Below are positions 35,300-43,409 of a stretch of DNA of 64,000 nucleotides, one piece after another. The stretch is from NCBI RefSeq assembly GCF_003130705.1, contig NZ_CP021354.1, positions 1,240,001 through 1,304,000 of the forward strand, read 5' to 3'. This DNA comes from Rhodococcus oxybenzonivorans. Its GTDB lineage: Bacteria > Actinomycetota > Actinomycetes > Mycobacteriales > Mycobacteriaceae. Made by a program: the position numbers and the translations under genes. A model generated the notes under the pieces. The model made no database searches and had not been told where the DNA came from. It saw nothing but the letters and a program-made list of their open reading frames with translations. Every line of letters starts with the position of its first letter. The stretch's first letter is position 1.

Positions 35300-36442
35300 C
35301 TAACCGCCCGAGTGCATCATGTCCGCTCCAGCCGGAACCAGGCAGTCCTCGGGATCGTCGAGCCAGCCCTCGGGGAGGGCCACGGTTCCCGGCGAGCCCT
35401 GGCGTCCCCGGGGTCCCTCGGCGTCCTTGGGGAAGGGGATCGACGGATCGAGCTGGGCGAGGAGCCCGTCGAGTTCGGTGAGGGTGCTGACGAGGGCCAT
35501 GGCCACGCGCAGATCGGAGCCGGCCGGGAATCCGCGCAGATACCAGGAGACGTGTTTGCGCAGTTCCCGGAGGCCTTTGTCTTCGCCGTGGTGAGCGGCG
35601 AGGAGTTCGGCGTGCCTCCGGATGATGGTCGCGACCTCACCGAGGGTGGGCGGCGTCGGCAGTGGTAGTCCGTTCAATGCGGCGCTCAGCTCGGCGAACA
35701 GCCACGGCCTGCCGAGGCATCCGCGGCCGACGACGACGCCGTCGCACCCGGTCTGGTCCATCATGCGGGCCGCGTCCCCGGCGTCGAAGATGTCACCGTT
35801 TCCGAGCACCGGAACGTCCGTGACGTGTTCCTTGAGCCGCGCGATCTCGTTCCAGTCGGCCGTACCCGAGTACCGCTGGGACGCGGTGCGCGCGTGCAAG
35901 GCGACAGCGGCGGCGCCCTCGGCCGCGGCGATGCGGCCGGCGTCGAGATGCGTGTGGTGTTCTGCGTCGATGCCGACACGGAATTTCACCGTCACCGGGA
36001 TGTCGGTGCCCTCGGTGGCCTTGACGGCGGCGGCGACGATCCGGCCGAACAGGTTGCGCTTGTACGGCAAGGCCGCGCCGCCACCTTTGCGTGTCACCTT
36101 GGGTACCGGGCAGCCGAAGTTCATGTCGATGTGGTCGGCCATGTTCTCGTCCACGATCATCTTGGCCGCCGCGTATGTCGTGTCGGGATCGACCGTGTAC
36201 AGCTGCAGCGACCTCGGCGTCTCCGTCGGCCCGAACGTGGTCATGTGGAGAGTTGCGGGTTGCCGTTCGACGAGTGCCCGGGCGGTCACCATCTCGCAGA
36301 CGTAGAGGCCGGACGTGCTCCCCGCCCGCTCCGTCTCGAGTTCCCGGCACAGCGTGCGAAATGCGACATTGGTGATGCCTGCCATGGGAGCGAGCACCAC
36401 CGGGCTGCGCAGCTCGAGCGAACCGATACGAAGGGTAGACAT
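35300..36442 (-). CDS. dusB: tRNA-dihydrouridine synthase
   Basis: A 380-residue FMN enzyme reducing uridines in tRNA D-loops. VVLAPMAGITNVAFR at the N-terminus binds FMN, and HIDMNFGCPVPKVTRKGGGAAL carries the catalytic Cys. VKFRVG, ALHARTASQRYSG and VLGNGDIFD are family blocks. The ATG at 36442 was chosen because of AGAGG upstream; the frame opens 27 bases earlier. Which position it modifies is not shown by sequence. Confidence 0.92.
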   Translation of the reverse strand: MSTLRIGSLELRSPVVLAPMAGITNVAFRTLCRELETERAGSTSGLYVCEMVTARALVERQPATLHMTTFGPTETPRSLQLYTVDPDTTYAAAKMIVDENMADHIDMNFGCPVPKVTRKGGGAALPYKRNLFGRIVAAAVKATEGTDIPVTVKFRVGIDAEHHTHLDAGRIAAAEGAAAVALHARTASQRYSGTADWNEIARLKEHVTDVPVLGNGDIFDAGDAARMMDQTGCDGVVVGRGCLGRPWLFAELSAALNGLPLPTPPTLGEVATIIRRHAELLAAHHGEDKGLRELRKHVSWYLRGFPAGSDLRVAMALVSTLTELDGLLAQLDPSIPFPKDAEGPRGRQGSPGTVALPEGWLDDPEDCLVPAGADMMHSGG

Positions 36443-36520
36443 TGACGACCTCTGGGAAAGTACTGACAAAAAGCGTGCCCGGCACCGAATCCGGTACCGG
36501 GCACAGGATAGCTGTTTCGG

Positions 36521-37477
36521 CTACGAAGCCTTCTGCTCACGCTTCTTGGCCTCGCGAGCAAGCATGCGGTCGCGCTGCTCCTCGAACTTGGTGGCCTGGC
36601 CCTCGAGGTTCTCGAGGAAGGCGCCGAGCGACTCGCGGATTTCTTCGCCACGGGCCGTGAAGTCGGACCGCTCGAAGATGTTCCACTTGCGCAGGACCGG
36701 CATGACGACCTCTTCGAGGTGCTGCCGGAGATCGTAGATGCCGTGCTTGGCCATGAGCACGCCGTTGCGGCGGAAGTTCGGCATTCCCGCGCCCGGCATC
36801 TGGAAGTTCTGGACGATCATGTTGATGGCCTCGAGTGCCTGGTCGGGCGCGAGATCGAGGGCTGCACCGCACATGTTGCGGTAGAAGATCATGTGCAGGT
36901 TCTCGTCGGCCGCGATGCGCTGCAGCATCTTGTCGGCGACGGGGTCTTTGCAGGCTTTACCGGTGTTGCGGTGGCTCACCCGGGTGGCCAGCTCCTGGAA
37001 GGTGACATATGCCACCGAGTGGAGGAAGCCGGCATCGACGTCGGCGGGGGAGGCGAAGCCGTTCGTCATGTGCTCCATGCGGAAGCGCTCGAGCTGGACG
37101 GGGTCGACGGCGCGGGTCACGACAAGGTAGTCACGCATCACGATGCCGTGACGGTTCTCCTCGGCGGTCCAGCGGCCGACCCACGTGCCCCACGCGCCGT
37201 CCTGGGAGAAGTTTTCGGCGATCTCACGGTGATACGAGGGAAGGTTGTCCTCGGTGAGCAGGTTGGTGATCATGGCGGCCTTGGCGACCTCGTCGAGCTG
37301 TGACTGCTCCGGATCCCAGTCGATTCCGCCCATCGCAGCGAAGTTGCGGCCTTCGTCCCACGGAACGTAGTCGTGTGGATGCCATTCCTTGGCCATGGAG
37401 ATGTGGCGGTTGACGTTCTCTTCTGCGACCGGCAGCAGCTCCTGCAGCAGCTCGAGTTGGGTCAGATCCCTCGCCAT
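36521..37477 (-). CDS. desA: Acyl-ACP desaturase (DesA type, di-iron)
   Basis: A 318-residue ferritin-like acyl-[acyl-carrier-protein] desaturase, introducing double bonds in long acyl chains (in mycobacteria for mycolate precursors). Iron-ligand motifs EENRHG near residue 110 and DENLH near residue 200 are present. The ATG at 37477 has GGAGG upstream, so the longer open frame is not used. The neighbour order (LCP, dus, desA1) matches mycobacteria. Confidence 0.93.
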   Translation of the reverse strand: MARDLTQLELLQELLPVAEENVNRHISMAKEWHPHDYVPWDEGRNFAAMGGIDWDPEQSQLDEVAKAAMITNLLTEDNLPSYHREIAENFSQDGAWGTWVGRWTAEENRHGIVMRDYLVVTRAVDPVQLERFRMEHMTNGFASPADVDAGFLHSVAYVTFQELATRVSHRNTGKACKDPVADKMLQRIAADENLHMIFYRNMCGAALDLAPDQALEAINMIVQNFQMPGAGMPNFRRNGVLMAKHGIYDLRQHLEEVVMPVLRKWNIFERSDFTARGEEIRESLGAFLENLEGQATKFEEQRDRMLAREAKKREQKAS

Positions 37478-37962
37478 GTGTTTAGCCTCCATATAGCTCA
37501 CTGTGACTGTCGTTCAGCCTACGGCACCGTAAGTACGTCGGTAAACGCCTTCGGTGCGCCGGAGACCGTGGAAGTTACCGATCCGTAATCGAATCTCCGG
37601 GGTCTGTCGCCGCGACACGGCCGACCGTTACACACAGTGTACTGGGAGACGCCGATGGGCAGTGACCTGCGCGGTTATGCGGGAAAGATCATCACGTCGG
37701 CTGGCCGGGCACTGTGGGCGGTCACAGATTGCGGCGTTTGCCGAGGTCGTCGTTACGTGCCCGAGTCCTGGGCCTTGCAGTCGCTGACCGTTTCGTGTCC
37801 GATTTCTTCGGTGTGTCGTACCGTGATGTGAATCCCGACACGCCGTGGAGCTTCTCCACGAATAACAGGCTTCTTCACGACGGCAGTGCACGTGGTTGCG
37901 CTGGACCCCGGCACGGCCAACAATCGGGTCATGGCAACTGTGCCGACGCAGGGGGACGAACG
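37478..37962. other. Long intergenic region between desA and a membrane protein gene
   Basis: 485 bases with no convincing gene. It holds the divergent control region of desA. Small palindromic elements include ACACAGTGT near 37632-37640 and a TAAGTA-centred repeat near 37530. Short open frames here have no recognisable features. Confidence 0.5.
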
Positions 37963-38547
37963 ATGACGGCCGACATCAACGGTTCGACCACACCAGCGAA
38001 GCCGGGCTTGCCCGCCTGGGCGAAGAAGGCTATTGCTGTCGCTGCGGTCCTGGTAGTCCTGGTCATCGCCTATTTCATTCTGGCGGCCTACCTTCCGCGG
38101 GCGTGGGCGCAGAACGTCGGTGGGCTGGCCGACGGCAGCTTCGGTGCCGGAATTCTCTGGGGCTTGTTGTTCGGCCTCCTGTGCACTCTCATTCCACTCC
38201 TGCTGTTCCGCGGAGCCTGGCGATTGTTCCGCCGGCGCCGATTCAGACCGATGCAGGTAATCATGCTGATTGTCGCCGTGATCGTCGCGCTGCCCAATCT
38301 CCTGACACTCAGCGTGGTGCTCGGCGGGAACAGTGCGGCGCATGCGGGCGAACGCATCATGGATGTGGACGCGCCCGGGTTCCGGGGGGCGTCTCTGGCG
38401 GGCGCGATCATCGGCGTCGTCGCCTTCCTCGGCGTCATCGGGCTCACCTACACCTATCGCAAGCGCGGCGAGGATCTCGCCGAGCTCCGTGATGCCGATT
38501 CGAAGGGCCCGGCGACGGGACCCGGTGAGGCGCCGTCCGCACGCTGA
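37963..38547 (+). CDS. Four-helix membrane protein, unknown function
   Basis: A 194-residue protein with about four hydrophobic segments: KAIAVAAVLVVLVIAYFILA near residues 22-45, GILWGLLFGLLCTLIPLLLF, VIMLIVAVIVALPNLLTL, and GAIIGVVAFLGVIGLTY. The N-terminus is short and cytoplasmic-looking and the C-terminus polar. AGGGGGA precedes the ATG; the frame opens further upstream but without a ribosome site. A conserved-looking actinobacterial permease-like hypothetical; I cannot assign a role. Confidence 0.7.
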   Translation: MTADINGSTTPAKPGLPAWAKKAIAVAAVLVVLVIAYFILAAYLPRAWAQNVGGLADGSFGAGILWGLLFGLLCTLIPLLLFRGAWRLFRRRRFRPMQVIMLIVAVIVALPNLLTLSVVLGGNSAAHAGERIMDVDAPGFRGASLAGAIIGVVAFLGVIGLTYTYRKRGEDLAELRDADSKGPATGPGEAPSAR

Positions 38548-38557
38548 GGGTTGCCGA

Positions 38558-39647
38558 TCACCACACCAGTACCGGTTTGACGACGCTGCCGGAGGTCTGA
38601 TCGGCCACGGCGCGATTGATGTCTGTGAACGGGTATCGGGTGACGAGCCGGTCGACCGGGAACTTCCCTTCCGCGTGCAGGGCGAGGAGCCGCGGAATGA
38701 AGGTCTGCACCGACGAGTCACCTTCGATGCACCCTCGCAGAGTTTTGCCCTTGCGCATCACGTCCTGGATGTTCACTGTGACGTCGGGTGCGCCTAGTGC
38801 CACCACGACGGCCGTGCCCCTTTCCCGCAGTGACGAGACGGCCTGGCCGATCACCGCCGGAATTCCCGTCGTATCGAGCGTATGGGTGGCGCCGCCGCCG
38901 GTCAGTGCCCGAATCTCGGCGACGACGTCCTGGGTGGCCGGATCGAGGGCCACGGCACCGAAATCCTCCGCGAGGGCGCGTCGTGCAGGAACGGTGTCTA
39001 CCGCGCACAGCGTCGCAACCCCCGCTCGCGCGGGCAGCGAGAAGGGCTGCGGATCCGACGCTTCCGGCGCCGAAGACCACCACGGTCGAATCGTCATTCG
39101 GAGCAAGCACATTCAGAACTGCACCCGCTCCCGTCTGGAAACCGCATCCGAAGGGCGCCGCAAGGGTGAGATCCACGGACTTGTCCACCACGACCACGTT
39201 GTCCGCCGTCGCCACCACGTACTCGGCGAAGCTGGACTGGCCGAAGAAGGTGGCCCGCACGTCTCCACCGTTCTGGGTGATCGTCGTCGATCCGTCCGGT
39301 CGGCGTCCCGAACTGTTGAGCTGTTGGGCGCGTTCGCAATAGGCGGGATGCCCGCCGCGGCACTGCCGGCAGGCGCCGCAGTGCCGATAGCTGAGCACCA
39401 CGTGGTCACCCGGTGAAATGTCCTTCACCAGTGCGCCCACCTCCTCGACGACTCCGGCGCCTTCGTGCCCGAAGACGGCCGGCCCCATCGCGGCGGGAAG
39501 CGTCGACTTGGCGATGAGGTCGGTGTGGCACAGCCCGGTGGCAACGATGCGCACGACCACCTCGTCGGGACGCGCACGATCGAGCTCGACCGTTTCGAGC
39601 GAGAAAGACGACCGAGGGTCACGGGAAAGTGCGGCCTTCATCTGCAT
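38558..39647 (-). pseudogene. Zinc alcohol dehydrogenase, frameshifted
   Basis: Medium-chain NAD(P)-dependent alcohol dehydrogenase of the aryl-alcohol/class III-like type. The N-terminal frame (from ATG 39647) has GLCHTDL with a catalytic zinc Cys, FGHEGAGVVEEVG, the structural zinc cysteines CGACRQCRGGHPAYC, and VVVFGAGSVGSAALLAARASG. The continuation VATLCAVDTVPARRALAEDF to VVKPVLVW is in another frame, ending at 38558. Removing one base from the CCCCC run (plus strand 39019-39023) restores one frame of about 363 codons. Either a recent inactivation or a homopolymer sequencing error. Confidence 0.85.
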
Positions 39648-39695
39648 GGGAGCGTCCTCGGTGTCGAGGGGGCGATTCGTCGATTCGTCACCGGG

Positions 39696-40169
39696 TCAGT
39701 CTCTTTCGAGAACGAAGTAGTAATGCCTGCCACCATCGAGGACGAGTGCGGACTTGCCGTTCATGATGCCCATCAAGGTGGTGTCGTCGACCCGTTTGAA
39801 GTGATCGAAGATGGGCGCGCCGTCGTAGACCATGGTCGCGGTCACCTCACCCCGGAACTCGATGTTCCACAGGCTTGCCTCCCCGTTTCCGCTCGCGATG
39901 TCGGAGAAGAGGTTTCCGTCCGCGTCGCGGCAGATCAGGGGTTTCGCGTCGTCGAGCGAATTGAACGTCTTTCCGTGCCAACGGCTCGCGGCGAGTTTCT
40001 CGTGGAGGCGATGTCCGGTGGCGAAGTCGTCACCTTTCCACTGCCCGAGGATCTCTTCGGCGCGGACCGGGTCGAGCGCTGCCCACACTGCGTCGAGGTT
40101 GTCGGGGGATACGCCGCTCTCGAGCCGGCGGAGTGTGCTGAAGGTGCTGCGTGCCTCATCGATGTCCAT
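39696..40169 (-). CDS. GXWXG/DUF4334 domain protein
   Basis: A 157-residue protein with the GQWKGDD (GxWxG) motif near residue 40 and a C-terminal DUF4334 region (ATMVYDGAPIFDHFKRVDDTTLMGIMNGK). The ATG at 40169 follows a clear GGAGGA site; the longer open frame would start inside the operator region. Divergent from a TetR gene with two palindromic operators between them, so it is probably the regulator's main target. Biochemical role unknown. Confidence 0.82.
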   Translation of the reverse strand: MDIDEARSTFSTLRRLESGVSPDNLDAVWAALDPVRAEEILGQWKGDDFATGHRLHEKLAASRWHGKTFNSLDDAKPLICRDADGNLFSDIASGNGEASLWNIEFRGEVTATMVYDGAPIFDHFKRVDDTTLMGIMNGKSALVLDGGRHYYFVLERD

Positions 40170-40218
40170 GGACAGTCCTCCGGAGAGAGCGCTGGATGCT
40201 GCGCTCGGAATGATGTTC

Positions 40219-40236
40219 GCGAACCATCTGGTTCGC
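40219..40236. promoter_or_regulatory. TetR operator 1
   Basis: GCGAACC-atct-GGTTCGC, a perfect 7-bp inverted repeat in the divergent promoter between the DUF4334 and TetR genes. Confidence 0.8.
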
Positions 40237-40252
40237 CGAAACGGAACCCTAC

Positions 40253-40272
40253 GCCGAACCAAACGGTTCGGC
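40253..40272. promoter_or_regulatory. TetR operator 2
   Basis: GCCGAACC-aaac-GGTTCGGC, a perfect 8-bp inverted repeat with the same GAACC-4-GGTTC core as operator 1; the centres are 35 bases apart. It lies 16 bases before the TetR start and so probably also mediates autorepression. Confidence 0.82.
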
Positions 40273-40287
40273 AACGGTCAACTTAGG

Positions 40288-40881
40288 ATGATCCGTATGC
40301 GTTCAGCCGGTGAAGCCACGAGGGAACGGATTCTCGCTGCGGCGAAGGAGGAGTTCGCTCGCTACGGAGTGGCCGGGGCCCGGATCAATCGCATCGCGGC
40401 GGCAGCCCGGGCGAGCAAGGATCGGTTGTACGCCTACTTCGACAGCAAGGAAGCGCTCTTCGACGCGGTCTCGCACCAGTGGATTGTCGAAACGACCGGA
40501 GAGACCGCGCTGCGCGGAGACGACCTGCCCGGGTACGTCGGCCGACTGTTCGACAACTATCTGGCTCATCCCGAGAACGCGAGACTGCAGGAATGGGCCG
40601 ATCTGGAGATGGGCGAGCTGGACGACGAGAACGACATGCGGATCCGCGCATTGCGGCCCAAGATCGCCGAGATTCGTCGCGGCCAGGAGGCGGGGTTCAT
40701 CGACCCGTCGTGGAACCCCGCTGAGTTGCTGCTGGTGATCACCGACATCGCGCGCACGCTCGCGACGACACGTCTCGCGTTTCACGGCGGAAGATCGGGC
40801 CAGCGCGGCGCTTGCGAACGAAGACAGACAGCTGTCGAGGCCGTGCGGCGACTGATCGCGGTGCCGGGCTCCGAGCCCTGA
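40288..40881 (+). CDS. TetR family regulator of the DUF4334 gene
   Basis: A 197-residue TetR repressor. The N-terminal helix-turn-helix TRERILAAAKEEFARYGVAG ... INRIAAAARASKDRLYAYFDSKEALF is clear; the rest is the variable ligand domain. ATG at 40288, or at 40297 which is better spaced from GGATG. It lies directly downstream of two operator palindromes and divergent from the DUF4334 gene, so it likely represses both. Ligand unknown. Confidence 0.88.
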   Translation: MIRMRSAGEATRERILAAAKEEFARYGVAGARINRIAAAARASKDRLYAYFDSKEALFDAVSHQWIVETTGETALRGDDLPGYVGRLFDNYLAHPENARLQEWADLEMGELDDENDMRIRALRPKIAEIRRGQEAGFIDPSWNPAELLLVITDIARTLATTRLAFHGGRSGQRGACERRQTAVEAVRRLIAVPGSEP

Positions 40882-40893
40882 ACGGGCCGCTGA

Positions 40894-40925
40894 CCCCTTA
40901 CCCGGCGAAGGCGCCGAGTAAGGGG
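40894..40925. terminator. Terminator between TetR and tRNA-Lys genes
   Basis: CCCCTTAC-C-CGGCG with CGCCG-A-GTAAGGGG (one mismatch, aagg loop), 13 bases after the TetR stop and adjacent to the convergent tRNA-Lys 3' end. Confidence 0.75.
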
Positions 40926-40930
40926 AGTGG

Positions 40931-41006
40931 TGGTGCCCCCAGTAGGGCTCGAACCTACGACCTGCGGATTAAAAGTCCGTAGCTCTACCAACTGAGCTAT
41001 AGGGGC
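40931..41006 (-). tRNA. tRNA-Lys (anticodon TTT)
   Basis: Full cloverleaf on the minus strand: acceptor GCCCCTA/TGGGGGC (one G-U), D-arm AGCTCAGTTGGTAGAGCT, anticodon loop CTTTTAA on an ACGGA/TCCGT stem, T-arm GTTCGAGC, and an encoded CCA end. Confidence 0.97.
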
Positions 41007-41090
41007 GCGGAGCCAGAGTCTAGTGCGCGGACGGCCGGGGTGAGAACTGGACCCCCCGACACGCCGTCACCTGTCTCGAACCGACGGGTG

Positions 41091-41126
41091 GGCTCGGGTG
41101 CGCACCCCCTGCAGCGCACCCGAGCC
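41091..41126. repeat. Orphan 13-bp hairpin
   Basis: GGCTCGGGTGCGC (41091-41103) and its exact complement (41114-41126) flank a 10-base loop. It sits upstream of tRNA-Lys and about 200 bases upstream of the divergent ScbR-like gene. There is no T-run on either strand and no gene to terminate. Confidence 0.6.
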
Positions 41127-41133
41127 GACCCAA

Positions 41134-41156
41134 ATTATACCACTCGGTGTGTTTTT
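41134..41156. promoter_or_regulatory. ARE-like palindrome upstream of ScbR-like regulator
   Basis: ATTATACCACTCGGTGTGTT: ATACC and GGTGT half-sites around a short spacer, similar in shape to the autoregulatory elements bound by gamma-butyrolactone receptors. The 316-base gap 41007-41323 otherwise holds the tRNA-Lys upstream region and the orphan hairpin. Confidence 0.4.
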
Positions 41157-41323
41157 GGCAGAGGTCTGTTTACTGCCCCATAAAAATCCTGGGGTCGGCT
41201 CAGGCGGTACTTTTCATGGCGGACAGACTGTTGTGTCGGTTTTTTCGAAACGGGCATACTGTTATGTGAGACTTCGCGTCCTGGACGTCGGAGCCCGGAA
41301 CAGCCGGAGAGGGATCTACCGCC

Positions 41324-41980
41324 ATGGCACGTCAACAGGAGCGTGCGCGACGTACTCGCGCTGCACTGGTGGAGTCGGCCGCGATCGAATTCGCCAAGCG
41401 CGGTTACGCCGCTGCGTCGGTGAACACGATTCTCGAGGGCTCGAACGCCACCAAGGGGGCGATGTACTTCCACTTCCAATCCAAGGAAGAACTCGCCCGA
41501 GCTGTTCTGCAGGCTGGGGTCGAGCAGTTCACCGCCCTGACGGAACGCTGGACGCGTCGCAACGACCTGGACCCCTTCGAGGCGCTGCACTGCCTCGTCG
41601 TCGATCTGGCCGAGCTGTTCCGCACCAATGTGATCGTGCAGGCCGAATTCCGGCTCATCATCGAGCCCGAGTTCTACGCGGACGTGCAATCCGGTGGTTC
41701 GCAGGTGTGGGGCGCCACCGCTCGCCAGTTCGCCCTGCGCGCGCAGAAAGAAGGGCTGCTGCGGGAGGGTGTCGACACGGAGAAGTTCACCCGGGTGCTG
41801 GCGGCCTCGTTGGCCGGTCAGAGGTACATGGCGGATCTGACGGAACTGAGGGGCGACCTGGCCGACCTCTTCGAGGAATCGCTCGAGGTGGTCCTTGCTG
41901 CGATGGCATCCGAGCAATGGCACGAGAAGTTTGCCAGGCAGGGATGGCCCGAATGTCGGTCAGAACTGCCCGAATTATAG
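41324..41980 (+). CDS. TetR regulator, ScbR/ArpA-like (butyrolactone receptor type)
   Basis: A 218-residue TetR protein whose N-terminus MARQQERARRTRAALVESAA ... GYAAASVNTILEG ... ATKGAMYFHFQSKEELARAV is the pattern of ScbR/ArpA-type gamma-butyrolactone receptors. The start at 41324 fits the family; the preceding frame has no ribosome site. No butyrolactone synthase (AfsA-like) is visible in the window. It may sense a diffusible signal; the ligand is an inference from family only. tRNA genes follow on the same strand. Confidence 0.82.
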   Translation: MARQQERARRTRAALVESAAIEFAKRGYAAASVNTILEGSNATKGAMYFHFQSKEELARAVLQAGVEQFTALTERWTRRNDLDPFEALHCLVVDLAELFRTNVIVQAEFRLIIEPEFYADVQSGGSQVWGATARQFALRAQKEGLLREGVDTEKFTRVLAASLAGQRYMADLTELRGDLADLFEESLEVVLAAMASEQWHEKFARQGWPECRSELPEL

Positions 41981-41994
41981 TTTGACCTGGCGAT

Positions 41995-42024
41995 TTGGGA
42001 TTTTCTCGATCTGTGTCCTAAGCT
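41995..42024 (+). promoter_or_regulatory. Probable promoter of the tRNA-Glu-Asp-Phe cluster
   Basis: TTGGGA at 41995-42000 and TAAGCT at 42019-42024 with an 18-base spacer, 55 bases before tRNA-Glu. Confidence 0.45.
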
Positions 42025-42078
42025 ATCCAAGCTCCCAACGGAACGCCGTTGAGGTACTGGTTCGGAGAAATCCGACGG

Positions 42079-42151
42079 GCCCCCTTCGTCTAGCGGCCTA
42101 GGACGCCGCCCTTTCAAGGCGGTAGCGCGGGTTCGAATCCCGTAGGGGGTA
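42079..42151 (+). tRNA. tRNA-Glu (anticodon TTC)
   Basis: 73 bases; anticodon loop CTTTCAA on a CCGCC/GGCGG stem, T-arm GGTTCGAATCC, acceptor GCCCCCT/AGGGGGT with a G-U first pair. CCA is not encoded. Confidence 0.96.
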
Positions 42152-42261
42152 CGTTTGACCGGTGTCGAGCATGCGGTATGGTTCGGCAGCAGTAAAAGTA
42201 GGACAGCAGTAAAAGTGACATGCAGTATCGCTTCACTTGTGAAGCGCAGCAGGACAAGCAA

Positions 42262-42335
42262 GGCCCTGTGGCGCAGTTGGTTAGCGCGCCGCCCTGTCAC
42301 GGCGGAGGTCGCGGGTTCGAGTCCCGTCAGGGTCG
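42262..42335 (+). tRNA. tRNA-Asp (anticodon GTC)
   Basis: 74 bases; anticodon loop CTGTCAC on a CCGCC/GGCGG stem, T-arm GGTTCGAGTCC, acceptor GGCCCTG/CAGGGTC with one G-U, discriminator G. The 110-base spacer from tRNA-Glu holds two copies of CAGCAGTAAAAGT and a small hairpin CGCTTCAC/GTGAAGCG. Confidence 0.96.
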
Positions 42336-42340
42336 CAGAT

Positions 42341-42369
42341 GCGTATCCGATACCCGGTATCGGATACGC
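42341..42369 (+). repeat. 13-bp hairpin between tRNA-Asp and tRNA-Phe
   Basis: GCGTATCCGATAC pairs exactly with its complement around a 3-base loop. With no T-run it is a better candidate for a processing signal than for a terminator. Confidence 0.6.
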
Positions 42370-42401
42370 AATGCGATAGGCATTCGGTTCGGGTGCCGTC
42401 C

Positions 42402-42478
42402 GGCCAGGTAGCTCAGTTGGTACGAGCGTCCGCCTGAAAAGCGGAAGGTCGCCGGTTCGATCCCGGCCCTGGCCACCA
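42402..42478 (+). tRNA. tRNA-Phe (anticodon GAA)
   Basis: Acceptor GGCCAGG/CCTGGCC perfect, anticodon loop CTGAAAA on a TCCGC/GCGGA stem, T-arm GGTTCGATCC, CCA encoded at 42476-42478. Last tRNA of the cluster. Confidence 0.96.
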
Positions 42479-42483
42479 AGCAC

Positions 42484-42518
42484 ACTCCGTTGTCGGATCA
42501 TCGACAGCGGAGTTTTTT
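42484..42518 (+). terminator. Terminator of the tRNA cluster
   Basis: ACTCCG-t-TGTCG, gatcat loop, CGACA-g-CGGAGT, followed immediately by TTTTTT: a classical Rho-independent terminator. Confidence 0.92.
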
Positions 42519-42666
42519 CATTCCGGCGCCGCACGACGACGCTACTTTCGACGATCTTCGGTAGGACCGGTGGCTCTGTACGCCGCGGCGAGGAAGTGTT
42601 CCGTGCTGTCCGGGTTGCCGGGCAACCGCCACCGGGGAGGCCCTGGCGACTCGCTAGGCTGACCCC

Positions 42667-43320
42667 ATGAGCACTGCTGAAGAGCCGTTGACCGCGGGCC
42701 GCGACGGGCTGTTGTCGTTGCTGCGTCACGGACAACTCCCCTCACGGGCAGCGAAGGCACCGCAACGGGAGCGTTATCAGCGCATCGTCGCGGCGGCCAT
42801 GGAACTCGCGTCCGAGGGTGGCTACGACGCCGTGCAGATGCGGGCGATCGCAGATCGGGCCGGGGTCGCCCTCGGCACGGTATATCGGTATTTTCCCTCG
42901 AAGAATCACATGCTCGTCATGGGACTCCTCATGGTGTTCGAGGGAATGCGCGCCCGCTTCGAGGACGTCGTGATTCCCGGCGACACGCCGTCCGAACGGA
43001 TTCTGTTCGTTCTCCGCAAGAACACGGAAGTGCTGGAGAAGGACCGACCGCGGTACGAGGCGCTGGTTCGGGCGTTCATGTTCGCCGACGCGTCGGCATC
43101 GGCTGAACTCGATGCCTTCGGCGCGCTGATGACGGAGATGTTCGCCAAAACCATCGGTGTCGAGAAGATCTCGGACGACCAGTTGAACGCGATACGCGTG
43201 ATCGGTGACGTCTGGATGTCGAGCCTGGTGTCGTGGGTGGCCGGCCGCATCTCGGTGGACGAGGTCATGTCGCACCTCACTCTTGCTGTCCGCCTCGTGT
43301 TCCGGCGACTGGGCGGCTGA
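42667..43320 (+). CDS. TetR regulator, KstR-like
   Basis: A 217-residue TetR protein. Its helix-turn-helix region GGYDAVQMRAIADRAGVALGTVYRYFPSK and later segments RAFMFADASASAELDAF and IRVIGDVWMSSLVSWV closely follow KstR, the cholesterol-catabolism repressor of mycobacteria and rhodococci. The DNA-recognition helix is near-identical in what I recall. Upstream of an acyl-CoA/SDR operon, so probably a steroid or lipid-side-chain regulator. The KstR consensus palindrome was not found nearby by eye. Confidence 0.83.
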   Translation: MSTAEEPLTAGRDGLLSLLRHGQLPSRAAKAPQRERYQRIVAAAMELASEGGYDAVQMRAIADRAGVALGTVYRYFPSKNHMLVMGLLMVFEGMRARFEDVVIPGDTPSERILFVLRKNTEVLEKDRPRYEALVRAFMFADASASAELDAFGALMTEMFAKTIGVEKISDDQLNAIRVIGDVWMSSLVSWVAGRISVDEVMSHLTLAVRLVFRRLGG

Positions 43321-43409
43321 AGGTCGGACTACTCCCGACAACGACTGTCGCTGACGGATGTGCACGTCGGCGACGCCCTGCAGGCACCGCTGCAGACGCG
43401 CGAAGCTCG

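Noticed and set aside
37637..37831. 64-codon ORF upstream of the membrane protein gene
   Set aside because: Composition and start context are poor and the sequence shows no recognisable domain.
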